Counted from the stretch's first letter, positions 43,486 through 52,043 are shown. The stretch: 64,000 nt of DNA from an uncultured Serinicoccus sp. (GCF_947500995.1 NZ_CANMUA010000005.1:242777-306776), one strand, 5' to 3'. Notes: generated by a model from the sequence alone, not told the origin. Numbers and translations: made by a program.

Positions 43486-44678
43486 TCTTGACCGCTGCGA
43501 CGACCGATCTGTTCGCCTTCGACGAGGAGCGGCTCGACGAGCTCGCGAGGGACCACGAGACCCCGTTCTTCGCCTACGACCTGGCGGCGGCCCGCGAACG
43601 GTTCACCCGGCTGCGGGCCGCGCTGCCCGCGCGGGTCCGCCTGGCGTATGCCGTGAAGTCCAACCCCGGGTTGCCCCTGCTCGAGGCCTTCGCCGGGCAG
43701 GGCGCGTGGTTCGACTGCGCGAGCGCCGGCGAGGTCTCGGCAGCGCTCGCCGCCGGGGGGACGGGCGCCGGCATGGTCTTCGCCGGCCCGGCCAAGACCG
43801 AGCGCGACCTGCAGGCCGCGCTCTTCGCCGGGGCGCGGATCCAGATCGACGGCATCGAGGACGTCGAGCGGCTGCACGCCCTGCACACCGGTGAGCGCCC
43901 GCTGCCGGTCAACGTCCGGGTCAACCCGGTCGGAGGCGTGTCGGAGGCGGCCAGCATCATCGGGGGTGTCGGGCCCAGTGCCTTCGGGGTCGACGAGGAG
44001 GTGCTGGACGACTTCGTGGTCCAGGCCGCCCGCTTCGACAGGGTCGAGATCCGCGGGCTCCAGGTCTTCTCCGCGAGCAACGAGCTCGACGCCGGGCGCC
44101 TGCTCGCCAACCACCGGACGGCGCTGGGCATCGGGCGGCGGTTGCAGGAGCTGCTGGGTCGCGAGCTCGACCTCATCGACCTCGGCGGGGGCCTCGGCGT
44201 CCGGTATGCCCTGACCGAGCCCAGCCTCGACGTCAGGGCGGTCGGTGCAGGCCTCGGTCGCATCCTCGGCGAGAACGACTGGTTCACGGGCGAGCTGCTG
44301 CTCGAGCCCGGGCGCTGGCTCTCCGGACCCACCGGCGTCTACGCCGCCCGGGTCGTGCGCACCAAGATCTCCCGGGGTCAACGCTTCGTCATGCTCGAGG
44401 GCGGCATCAACCACCTGCTGCGGCCGCTGCTGACCGGGCAGTCGTTCCCCACCGTGGCGGTGCGCCCCGGCGAAGGGGTCCTGGGCGGCGAGCGCGCGAC
44501 GACCACGCTCGCAGGGCCCCTGTGCACCTCGCTGGACCGCGTCGGCACGGGCGACCTGCCGGTGGACCTGCGGCCCGGCGACGTCGTGGTGTTCGGCCAG
44601 ACCGGTGCCTATGCCTACACCCAGGCGATGAGCCACTTCCTCTCCCACGCGCTGCCGGAGCAGCACTGGCTGGGGTGA
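43482..44678 (+). CDS. PLP-dependent fold-III decarboxylase, LysA-like but atypical
   Basis: A 398-residue alanine-racemase-fold decarboxylase related to diaminopimelate/ornithine decarboxylases. PLP lysine in LAYAVKSNPG near residue 58, CASAGEV, phosphate-binding DLGGGLGVRYA, EPGRWLSGPTG and C-terminal cysteine loop GPLCTSLD. The HIGS motif of true LysA is replaced by QVFSASNE, and the C-terminal CESGD motif is CTSLD, so the substrate may not be meso-diaminopimelate. ATG 43482 gives an ATGA overlap with dapC but sits only 1 nt from GGGAGG; TTG 43488 has better spacing and is an alternative start. It is last in the dap-like operon. Confidence 0.75.
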   Translation: MILTAATTDLFAFDEERLDELARDHETPFFAYDLAAARERFTRLRAALPARVRLAYAVKSNPGLPLLEAFAGQGAWFDCASAGEVSAALAAGGTGAGMVFAGPAKTERDLQAALFAGARIQIDGIEDVERLHALHTGERPLPVNVRVNPVGGVSEAASIIGGVGPSAFGVDEEVLDDFVVQAARFDRVEIRGLQVFSASNELDAGRLLANHRTALGIGRRLQELLGRELDLIDLGGGLGVRYALTEPSLDVRAVGAGLGRILGENDWFTGELLLEPGRWLSGPTGVYAARVVRTKISRGQRFVMLEGGINHLLRPLLTGQSFPTVAVRPGEGVLGGERATTTLAGPLCTSLDRVGTGDLPVDLRPGDVVVFGQTGAYAYTQAMSHFLSHALPEQHWLG

Positions 44679-44722
44679 CGCCCACGACCCCGAATTCTGA
44701 CGCACTCCTCGACTTCCCCGCC

Positions 44723-44751
44723 TTGACTTCCCTGAAGAATCGGCAAAGAAT
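44723..44751 (+). promoter_or_regulatory. Putative sigma-70-type promoter of the winged-helix regulator
   Basis: TTGACT (44723-44728), 17-nt spacer, AAGAAT (44746-44751) in an AT-rich stretch, 61 nt before the TTG start. CTTGAC and GTCAAG half-sites flank the region (44722 and 44754), possibly an operator. Confidence 0.5.
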
Positions 44752-44811
44752 TGGTCAAGTCGTCGGGACTTTCCGGCGACCCATGTCCGTCGACGGGGGC
44801 TCGAGGCTCAG

Positions 44812-45480
44812 TTGTTCTGGCTCATCTCCCTCGACGCGAGGCCCTCGGACATCGACCTGACGTCCCGGGCGTGCGAGGGCTCGCACATCCCGTTCGCGGT
44901 GGTGCCGGTCGCGGAGGTGCGTGACCGCCTCACGCGGGAGCAGCCCTCCGCTGCCGTCCTCCACGGTGGCCGGCCGTCCCCGCCCCTCATCGATGCGCAG
45001 CGATGGCTCGCCGATGCGGGAGTGCCGACCTTGGTGCTGCTGCTGATGCTGACCGACGACCTCGAGGCGATCCTCCTCGACCGCGGCGCCCAGGATGTCC
45101 TTCCGTTCCCCGTCTCCGAGCGCAGACTGGGTGCACGGCTACGACTCCTGGGGCGCTCGTCCCCGCAGCAGCACGACGAGGCGGACGAGGTCATCAGCGT
45201 GGGCGGTGAGGTCACCTTGTCCCCGAGGAGCCGTGTCGTCTGCGTGGGCGACCGCCCCGTCTCCCTGACCAAGTCGGAGTTCGACCTCCTCCTGACGGTG
45301 GCCCTGCGTCGTGGTTCGGTCGTCGAGCACCATGATCTCGCCGTGGCCCTGGATCACGACCACCTGAGCACCCGTGCCCTGCAGACCCACGCGAGCCGGG
45401 TCCGCACCAAGCTGCGGGCCGTCGGCGCACCAGACGTGCTCGTCCCGGTCCGGGGAATCGGCTACCGCCTCAAGGAGTAG
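44812..45480 (+). CDS. Atypical OmpR-type winged-helix regulator
   Basis: A 222-residue protein. The C-terminal ~90 residues are a Trans_reg_C winged helix: SLTKSEFDLLLTVAL, HASRVRTKLRAVGAP and RGIGYRLKE. The N-terminal ~115 residues have the alternating pattern of a receiver domain, but lack the acidic pair, the phosphoacceptor Asp (AVLHGGRP in place of the usual LLLD strand end) and the switch Lys (FPFPV-like VLPFPVSE). It is thus unlikely to be phosphorylated. Start is TTG 44812 with GAGG 5 nt upstream. No kinase is adjacent. It may control the GH26 genes downstream or the dap-like operon upstream. Confidence 0.75.
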   Translation: MFWLISLDARPSDIDLTSRACEGSHIPFAVVPVAEVRDRLTREQPSAAVLHGGRPSPPLIDAQRWLADAGVPTLVLLLMLTDDLEAILLDRGAQDVLPFPVSERRLGARLRLLGRSSPQQHDEADEVISVGGEVTLSPRSRVVCVGDRPVSLTKSEFDLLLTVALRRGSVVEHHDLAVALDHDHLSTRALQTHASRVRTKLRAVGAPDVLVPVRGIGYRLKE

Positions 45481-45507
45481 CTCGACGACTTTCCCTCTTT
45501 CTTTCGG

Positions 45508-45527
45508 TTTCCTTGCTCTCGAGGAAA
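45508..45527 (+). terminator. Small hairpin after the regulator gene
   Basis: TTTCCT and AGGAAA form a 6-bp stem with an 8-nt loop, 28 nt after the regulator stop, in an AT-rich region that also leads into the next gene. Weak candidate terminator or operator. Confidence 0.3.
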
Positions 45528-45634
45528 AGCTTGGTCAGCGTTTCCACATTTGGTGATCGAGGCATCACCGGCGGCGTCGGGCGCTGTTAACGTCGCGGCT
45601 TCCCACACCGCTCACGTCCCCTCGGAGCACCATC

Positions 45635-47482
45635 GTGATTCGCCTCATCACGGCGCTGTTCAGCGCCCTCGTCCTCTCCCTCCCCCTCGGGCTCGCGCCT
45701 GCCTCGGCCCAGGCCGAGGAGGCCACCTCCTCGGTCTCGGTGCAACGCATCACCGGCGACAACGTGTCTGCTGTCGCCGCTGCGGCCTCCCGGTCCTTCC
45801 CGTCAGGTCAACGGGTGGTCTTCGTCGTCAATGCGCAGGCCTACCCCGATGCGATGGTCGCCTCCACGAGGGCGGGGAGCGTCAACGCCCCGGTCCTCCT
45901 GGCGAGCGAGACCTCCCTCCCCGCCGCCACCCGGGACGCCTTGACGAGGTTGCGACCCCAGCGCATCGTCGTCGTCGGGGGAGACGGCGTCGTGTCGCGG
46001 TCCGTGCTCGATGCTCTGCGACCGTTCACGACGACCGGTGCGGTGGAGCGGGTGTCTGGCGTGAACCGCTACGTGACAGCGGCGGAGCTGGCGGTGAAGT
46101 TCCCCCGGGGCGCGTCGCGTGTCTACCTCGCGGGAGGTGCGGGTTATGCCGACGCCATGTCAGGAGCGGCTCTGTCCGGCTACCAGGAGGTGCCGATGGC
46201 CCTGACCCCGCGTGACGGCCTCCACCCGTCCACGCGGGAGGCGCTGCAGCACCTGCGCCCCACGGAGATCGTCGTCCTCGGCGGCGCAGGAGTGGTGTCC
46301 TCCGCGGCAGCCCAGCAGGCTGCTGCCTACGCGACCTCGGGGCGGGTGACGCGGATCTCCGGCGTCGACCGGTACGCCACCGCAGCGAAGATCGCCCAGC
46401 ACTTCCCGCAGAGCACGTCCCAGGCGCACGTCGGCCCGGGCAGGTCCTACACCGAGGCCCTCGTGGCCGCGGCTGCCGCAGGTCGCGCCCACAGCCCGCT
46501 CCTGCTGACCAGGCCCGACTCGCTGCCGGGCACGACGAACCAGGCCCTCGCCCGGTTGTCGCCGGACAACGTCCTCGTGGTCGGAACCCGATCGAGCGTG
46601 ACCGACGCCGTCATCGAGGACCTGGAAGCCGGTCCGGCACCCTCGGACCCGCCTCCGGGGAGCTGCCAGAGCGCTCCGTCGACGGACACGAAGTTCGGGG
46701 CGAGCATCTACCCGGTGGGTAGGACGCCGGCGCAGTCGCTGGCCGACATCGACTCCTCCTTCGGCCGGGTCCCCGTGATCCGTGACTTCCACACCGGTAT
46801 GCCCCCGGCCTGGAACAGCCCCCGCTCCACCCTCCTGCGGGACCGCGAGATCGTCATCTCGTTCAAGGCCACCCCCAGCGCGATCCTCTCCGGTCGGCAC
46901 GACAGCTACCTGCGCAACTGGTTCGCGACCGCCCCCGAGAACCAGACCATCTACTGGTCCTACATGCACGAGCCCGAGGTCAAGGTCAAGAACGGGCTCT
47001 TCACCCCCTCGCAGTACCGCGCCGCGTGGCGGCACATCGGCGCACTGGCGGACCAGTCGTGCAAGCCCAACATGCACTCCACCCTGATCCTCACGTCGTG
47101 GACCATCGACCCCCGCTCCGGCCGGGACTACCGCGACTACGACGCCGGGAAGGACGTCGTGGAGGTCATCGCGTTCGACCCCTACAACGCCCTCCACGAC
47201 CCGCAGGCGCGGACCTACACCTCGGCCGAGGACCTCATCGGCCCGCTGGCCGAGACGATGGAGGCCGACGGCCGACCCTGGGGCCTGGCCGAGCTGGGAA
47301 GCCGCATCGTGGTCGGGGACAACGGGACCGGCCGGGCCGCCTGGCTGGACGACGTCGCCGACGTGCTCATCGAGAACGACGCCTCCTTCGCGACGTACTT
47401 CCAGACCACCTACAAGGGAGTCAACTTCCGGCTCGACGACGCCCCGTCCAGGAACACCTGGCGAGGACTGGTGCAACGCTGA
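45635..47482 (+). CDS. Secreted cell-wall-binding protein with GH26-like glycoside hydrolase domain
   Basis: A 615-residue exported protein; start GTG 45635 after GGAG. Signal peptide at residues ~1-27 (ends PASAQA). Three cell-wall-binding repeat 2 units fill ~35-325, with VSGVNRYVTAAELA and ISGVDRYATAAKIA signatures. After a Pro-rich linker, residues ~345-612 form a GH26-like (beta-mannanase family) barrel with probable acid Glu446 in YMHEPE and nucleophile Glu553 in GLAELGS. Likely a wall-attached enzyme acting on mannan-like or related glycans. The catalytic domain is encoded by DNA apparently identical to that in the next gene, while the N-terminus is unrelated. Confidence 0.85.
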   Translation: MIRLITALFSALVLSLPLGLAPASAQAEEATSSVSVQRITGDNVSAVAAAASRSFPSGQRVVFVVNAQAYPDAMVASTRAGSVNAPVLLASETSLPAATRDALTRLRPQRIVVVGGDGVVSRSVLDALRPFTTTGAVERVSGVNRYVTAAELAVKFPRGASRVYLAGGAGYADAMSGAALSGYQEVPMALTPRDGLHPSTREALQHLRPTEIVVLGGAGVVSSAAAQQAAAYATSGRVTRISGVDRYATAAKIAQHFPQSTSQAHVGPGRSYTEALVAAAAAGRAHSPLLLTRPDSLPGTTNQALARLSPDNVLVVGTRSSVTDAVIEDLEAGPAPSDPPPGSCQSAPSTDTKFGASIYPVGRTPAQSLADIDSSFGRVPVIRDFHTGMPPAWNSPRSTLLRDREIVISFKATPSAILSGRHDSYLRNWFATAPENQTIYWSYMHEPEVKVKNGLFTPSQYRAAWRHIGALADQSCKPNMHSTLILTSWTIDPRSGRDYRDYDAGKDVVEVIAFDPYNALHDPQARTYTSAEDLIGPLAETMEADGRPWGLAELGSRIVVGDNGTGRAAWLDDVADVLIENDASFATYFQTTYKGVNFRLDDAPSRNTWRGLVQR

Positions 47483-47553
47483 CACCCACCTGACGCACCT
47501 ACCGAGCGGGCCGCCGGCCCCGGGAACCCCCCGGACCGGCGGCCCGCTCGTTC
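46673..47553 (+). repeat. 881-bp exact direct repeat, copy 1
   Basis: From the codons just before APSTDTKFG through the stop codon, the terminator and the GCTCGTTC after it. Every landmark and all derived reading frames match copy 2 (48386-49266) at an offset of 1,713 bp, with no difference that I could find. Confidence 0.9.
47504..47549 (+). terminator. Hairpin terminator, copy 1
   Basis: Perfect 14-bp stem (47504-47517 with 47536-47549) starting 22 nt after the GH26 gene stop. Identical to the hairpin at 49217 because it lies in the duplicated segment. Confidence 0.75.
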
Positions 47554-47689
47554 CCTCGCAGGTTGCTCACCGCCTGGACATGGTTCCGTCATCTTTGTCC
47601 CGCAGCCTCGGCATCCGAGGCCGAATCGAGGGATCCCGCTGTTACGTTCCCCAGGTCCCATCCCTGAGCACATCCTGAGGAGCCTGCCC

Positions 47690-49195
47690 GTGAACGGCGA
47701 CCCCCACACCACAGACCGCCCCCCGACGACGCCATGGCGCCATGAGCCATGCCGGCCTGGACGATCGGGCAGGTCCTCACTCTCCGCCCCGCGAACCTCG
47801 ACCGCCTGGGCGCTCTGCGTCTCCGTGCTCGCCGCCCTGCTGATCGTCCCGGCCACGTCCGCCTCCGCCGCACCCTCTGACCTGGGACCGGAGCTGGCGG
47901 ACAACGGCTCCTTCGACGCGGGCACCGCCGGCTGGCGCACCAACGGCCCGGTTCAGCGGCTGACCGTGAGCGACGGCCATGCTCGTCTGACCCCGACCTC
48001 GACCTCCGGTGTCGTCCTCAACGACGCCGAGAAGACGGTCGCCGAGGCGGCTGCCGGTTCGACCTACGTGGTGCAGGCACAGGTCCGCACGACGACGCCC
48101 GGCCTGAACGGTGCCCTGCGCGTTCGGGAGGTCTCGGACGGACAGGTGATCTCGCATCGCACGACGTTCCGTCTCGAGGACACCGACTGGACGAGCGTCG
48201 AACTGACCTTCACCACCTCGCGTCCGGACGCCGGACTCGACCTCAACGTCCTCGCCTGGGGTCTGCAGCCCGGGGAGGACCTGCGCATCGACGACGTCTC
48301 GATGAGGCAGTCCACCGGCGGGTCCGACCCAGGCGACCCCGTTCCCGCGCCTCCCGCGCCATCTCCGGGCGACCCCTGCACCTCGGCTCCGTCGACGGAC
48401 ACGAAGTTCGGGGCGAGCATCTACCCGGTGGGTAGGACGCCGGCGCAGTCGCTGGCCGACATCGACTCCTCCTTCGGCCGGGTCCCCGTGATCCGTGACT
48501 TCCACACCGGTATGCCCCCGGCCTGGAACAGCCCCCGCTCCACCCTCCTGCGGGACCGCGAGATCGTCATCTCGTTCAAGGCCACCCCCAGCGCGATCCT
48601 CTCCGGTCGGCACGACAGCTACCTGCGCAACTGGTTCGCGACCGCCCCCGAGAACCAGACCATCTACTGGTCCTACATGCACGAGCCCGAGGTCAAGGTC
48701 AAGAACGGGCTCTTCACCCCCTCGCAGTACCGCGCCGCGTGGCGGCACATCGGCGCACTGGCGGACCAGTCGTGCAAGCCCAACATGCACTCCACCCTGA
48801 TCCTCACGTCGTGGACCATCGACCCCCGCTCCGGCCGGGACTACCGCGACTACGACGCCGGGAAGGACGTCGTGGAGGTCATCGCGTTCGACCCCTACAA
48901 CGCCCTCCACGACCCGCAGGCGCGGACCTACACCTCGGCCGAGGACCTCATCGGCCCGCTGGCCGAGACGATGGAGGCCGACGGCCGACCCTGGGGCCTG
49001 GCCGAGCTGGGAAGCCGCATCGTGGTCGGGGACAACGGGACCGGCCGGGCCGCCTGGCTGGACGACGTCGCCGACGTGCTCATCGAGAACGACGCCTCCT
49101 TCGCGACGTACTTCCAGACCACCTACAAGGGAGTCAACTTCCGGCTCGACGACGCCCCGTCCAGGAACACCTGGCGAGGACTGGTGCAACGCTGA
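47690..49195 (+). CDS. Secreted CBM-like plus GH26-like protein, sister of the preceding gene
   Basis: A 501-residue exported protein starting at GTG 47690 with GAGGAG 7 nt upstream. A long Arg-rich N-region precedes the hydrophobic signal core (residues ~38-60, ending SASAAPS). Residues ~65-205 look like a CBM4/9-type beta-sandwich (ELADNGSFDAGTAGW, then DVSMR). After a Pro/Gly linker, residues ~230-498 are the same GH26-like domain as in the previous gene, residue for residue, with acid Glu332 and nucleophile Glu439. It thus combines the same catalytic unit with a carbohydrate-binding rather than a cell-wall-binding module. Confidence 0.85.
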   Translation: MNGDPHTTDRPPTTPWRHEPCRPGRSGRSSLSAPRTSTAWALCVSVLAALLIVPATSASAAPSDLGPELADNGSFDAGTAGWRTNGPVQRLTVSDGHARLTPTSTSGVVLNDAEKTVAEAAAGSTYVVQAQVRTTTPGLNGALRVREVSDGQVISHRTTFRLEDTDWTSVELTFTTSRPDAGLDLNVLAWGLQPGEDLRIDDVSMRQSTGGSDPGDPVPAPPAPSPGDPCTSAPSTDTKFGASIYPVGRTPAQSLADIDSSFGRVPVIRDFHTGMPPAWNSPRSTLLRDREIVISFKATPSAILSGRHDSYLRNWFATAPENQTIYWSYMHEPEVKVKNGLFTPSQYRAAWRHIGALADQSCKPNMHSTLILTSWTIDPRSGRDYRDYDAGKDVVEVIAFDPYNALHDPQARTYTSAEDLIGPLAETMEADGRPWGLAELGSRIVVGDNGTGRAAWLDDVADVLIENDASFATYFQTTYKGVNFRLDDAPSRNTWRGLVQR

Positions 49196-49266
49196 CACCC
49201 ACCTGACGCACCTACCGAGCGGGCCGCCGGCCCCGGGAACCCCCCGGACCGGCGGCCCGCTCGTTC
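48386..49266 (+). repeat. 881-bp exact direct repeat, copy 2
   Basis: Second copy of the GH26-encoding segment. Its right end (49266) falls within the stop codon of the convergent flippase gene (stop 49265-49267), so the duplication boundary coincides with the end of that gene. Confidence 0.9.
49217..49262. terminator. Hairpin terminator, copy 2, shared by convergent genes
   Basis: Perfect 14-bp stem lying between the stop codons of the CBM-GH26 gene (plus) and the flippase gene (minus), so it can serve both directions. Confidence 0.75.
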
Positions 49267-50815
49267 ACGCCTCAGGGCTTACGGGCCTGGTACGCGCGCG
49301 ACGGCGCAGCAGAGCCTGGGTGAAGACACCGAGCTCGAGCGTGCGGCGCAGGAACCAGAGCGCGGGCGCGTACAGCGCGACCGCCGTCAGGAAGGACCAC
49401 AAGAACGTCGCCGGTGACGGGCCCAGGGCTGCCTCGAAAGCCAGAGGCACGGCGGCGAAGCAGAGGGCGGCCGCGGCCGCCGCCCCGAGGGTCCCCTTGC
49501 CGTACGGGTTCATGGACAGCGTCGACCACACCTGGACGAGCGGGAGGAGGTTGGCCAGCACGATGGCCGTCCCCCAGCCGATCGCTGCTCCGAGCAGACC
49601 CAGGGACGGGATGAGCATGAGGTCGATGACGATGTTGGCGGTGAAGGCGATCACCACGTTCGCCAGGTTCCACAGGGAGCGCCCACCCATGTTGAGGACC
49701 ATGTCGACCATCCCCGCGCTGGTCGCGAAGAGCATCGCGGCGCCGAGGATCAAGAGCGCGGGATGACCGACGGAGTAGTCCTCCCCGAAGACGAGCAGCA
49801 TGACCGGTCCCCAGACCATCAGCGTGAGGTACCAGGGCCAGGTCACCGCCACCAGCCATCCGGTGGTGACGCGGTAGAGGTGCCTCGCCTCGCTCCGGTC
49901 AGGCCGGGCGAGCGACTCCCCCAGGAGTGGTTGTCCACTCATCGCGACGGCCCGGGCGATCATCTGCCCCAGGACGAGCAGCCTGGTCGCCGCCGCGTAG
50001 ATCGCTGCGGCGCCGAGGCCGGCCAGGGCCCCGACGAGGATGATGTCGAGGCGTTGCATGGCCACCTGGGTGACGTTGGCCAGTGCTCGAGGGGCGCTGA
50101 ACCGCCAGAACGGGCCGGCGGGCCGCAGGGTGGGGTCTTTCACCTGAGGTGCTGCGCGGTCCCGCAGCCGCCGCCACCAGATCCAGGCCACGACGGCCGT
50201 CGGCAGGTAGGCCATCGACCAGTACCACGCGATGGCGTCGTCGTGGAACACCATGAGCGCCAGACCGACGAGCAGGAGGTGCAGGAGGGACCGGCACACG
50301 TGGTCCACCACCGCGAAAGGACGCATGGTCCCCAGTCCCTGGGTGGCCGCCAGGGCCAGCTGGAGGACTGCTGCGCAGGGGATGAAGCCCGCCATGACCC
50401 GCATGTACCCGGCGAACTCCTCCTCCCGGCCCGGGCTCAGGAGCTCTCCGAGCGGTTGCGCGAGCAGCAGCACGAGAGCGCCGATGAGGACCGCCGCCGT
50501 GAGCACCGGAACCATGGCGGTCCGCATGTAGGCATTGGCGTGACGGAGTTCGCCGTGCGCACGCGCCCTCGAGAGGAAGTAGACCAGCCCGGTGCTGGTC
50601 CCCAGCTGCGAGATTGCCACGGCGAGCAGGAAGAGCGAGGTGGCCGAGAAGAAGACCCCGGCGTCCTGGCTGCTGACCAGCCGGGTGATGAGAACGGTCA
50701 GCACCAGGTTGGCGAGGGCGGACACCACCGAACCACCGAGGTTCAGGGCGCTGCCCCGCGCGGCCCGCCTGAGCGTCGCGCCATCCTCGGGGGAGGCCAC
50801 GGAGGAGGTGGCCAC
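49265..50815 (-). CDS. Polysaccharide flippase (Wzx/MATE-like membrane protein)
   Basis: A 516-residue polytopic protein of the MVF/polysaccharide-transport superfamily. About 12-14 hydrophobic segments are spread evenly. The opening RRAARGSALNLGGSVVSALANLVLTVLITR region is typical of Wzx/RfbX-like flippases. Probably moves a lipid-linked oligosaccharide across the membrane. Start GTG 50815 lies 1 nt after the stop of the APH-like gene; the order Wzz-like, APH-like, flippase forms one minus-strand operon. Confidence 0.85.
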   Translation of the reverse strand: MATSSVASPEDGATLRRAARGSALNLGGSVVSALANLVLTVLITRLVSSQDAGVFFSATSLFLLAVAISQLGTSTGLVYFLSRARAHGELRHANAYMRTAMVPVLTAAVLIGALVLLLAQPLGELLSPGREEEFAGYMRVMAGFIPCAAVLQLALAATQGLGTMRPFAVVDHVCRSLLHLLLVGLALMVFHDDAIAWYWSMAYLPTAVVAWIWWRRLRDRAAPQVKDPTLRPAGPFWRFSAPRALANVTQVAMQRLDIILVGALAGLGAAAIYAAATRLLVLGQMIARAVAMSGQPLLGESLARPDRSEARHLYRVTTGWLVAVTWPWYLTLMVWGPVMLLVFGEDYSVGHPALLILGAAMLFATSAGMVDMVLNMGGRSLWNLANVVIAFTANIVIDLMLIPSLGLLGAAIGWGTAIVLANLLPLVQVWSTLSMNPYGKGTLGAAAAAALCFAAVPLAFEAALGPSPATFLWSFLTAVALYAPALWFLRRTLELGVFTQALLRRRARTRPVSPEA

Positions 50816-50816
50816 G

Positions 50817-52043
50817 TCAGAGGGGGGTCGCCGGGTCGTTCGCCGCGAGGACCTGGTGCAGCGCGGGGAGCAGCCAGGTGGTCAAGGAACCGCGGCTGTC
50901 CTTCGCCGCTTCGGAGCGGGTCCTCAGCTGCCGAACCCCCAGGTCGAGGAGGTAGCTGGCGAGGATGACTCGCCCGTCCTCGGCCGCCGCACCGTTGCGC
51001 CGCACGACATCGCCGCAGTCTGGGATGACGTGCGTGATGGACTGCAGCGCCCCGTGGCCGGCGCGCCTGTTCCGCTCGATCTCGAAGTGCAGGGCATCCC
51101 ACCCCACGGGGACACCTCGCCGGAAGCGTTCCCAGTCCCACACCACGGCCGAGCCCCGCGGTGTCGCCATGTTCCACGGTGCCCAGTCACCGTGCGCCGC
51201 CCCTTCGGTCAGCGGGCGGTCACCTTCCCTGCTCCTGAAGACCTCCGCCGCCGCACGCAGGGCCTCCGCCTCCGCGCCCTCCAGGTCGGCGAGCTCGTCG
51301 AGCAGCGTGGACCACCAGGGCGCCGACCGGATCTCGTGAGACGCGACCTCGAAGGCCGTGGCGAGGTTGGCCATGGCCGCATCCACCCCCTCGGCCGAGA
51401 GCACCACACCGCCACCGGTGTCCACCACACTCGTGATGGCGAAGTTCACCGCTCCCACCTCCCCGGCGTGCAGCAGGCGCGGGACGTCGAACGTCAGCGA
51501 CTCCCGGTGGGCCTGGAGCTGCGTCAGGGCGCTGGCCTCGTGCGCCACACGGTCACGGGTGAGCCTCGTGATACCCACCTTCATGTAGGCCACCGGCCGC
51601 CCGTCGTGCGCGCGGAGCTGGACGACCGGCTTGCGGTTGGGCCGAATCGGTCCGAGCTGGATGGCCGGGACCACTTCCTGGCCGAGCAGCGCCTCGGCGT
51701 GAGCCATCAGGCCGCCCTCGCCGGGCCCGTCGGCCACCGTGACCCGGGGCAGCGCGCGACCGAGGAGCCCCAGACGCCCCAGGGGCGCCCCCAGCCCGGA
51801 CAGCAGCCTGGCCCGTCGGGTGTTGGCGGTGCCGTAGTCACGCAGCGCCGCCTCGGTGACGAGCCTGGGGCGGGCTGGGACGAGGAAGGTGGCGCGCGAC
51901 GGGCGGGGCAGGAGGAGGAACTCATGGCGCCCAGAGCGAGGGAACGGGCTGCGGGTCGCGGAGACGACGGCAGCCTCACCCCACAGCAGCCGGAGGATGT
52001 CGGCCGGGCCCGCGACCGTCTCCTGGGGGCCAGACATGGTCAC
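50817..52043 (-). CDS. APH-family phosphotransferase-like protein
   Basis: A 408-residue protein with a kinase-like C-terminal half. The catalytic loop is GAAHGDWAPWNM near residue 288 and the metal-binding Asp is in VVWDWERF, as in aminoglycoside/choline/sugar kinases. The N-terminal ~130 residues are a separate region of unclear fold. Its location between a Wzz-like gene and a flippase suggests phosphorylation of a sugar, lipid or polymer component rather than antibiotic resistance. GTG 52043 overlaps the upstream stop as GTGA; ATG 52037 is an alternative start. Confidence 0.75.
   Translation of the reverse strand: MTMSGPQETVAGPADILRLLWGEAAVVSATRSPFPRSGRHEFLLLPRPSRATFLVPARPRLVTEAALRDYGTANTRRARLLSGLGAPLGRLGLLGRALPRVTVADGPGEGGLMAHAEALLGQEVVPAIQLGPIRPNRKPVVQLRAHDGRPVAYMKVGITRLTRDRVAHEASALTQLQAHRESLTFDVPRLLHAGEVGAVNFAITSVVDTGGGVVLSAEGVDAAMANLATAFEVASHEIRSAPWWSTLLDELADLEGAEAEALRAAAEVFRSREGDRPLTEGAAHGDWAPWNMATPRGSAVVWDWERFRRGVPVGWDALHFEIERNRRAGHGALQSITHVIPDCGDVVRRNGAAAEDGRVILASYLLDLGVRQLRTRSEAAKDSRGSLTTWLLPALHQVLAANDPATPL

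Noticed and set aside
39666..44678. A tabtoxin-like beta-lactam gene cluster, because dapB/dapD/aminotransferase/lysA homologues occur there too.
   Set aside because: No beta-lactam synthetase, no tabtoxin-specific ligase or peptidase, and no resistance or export gene is adjacent; only the lysine-like genes are shared.
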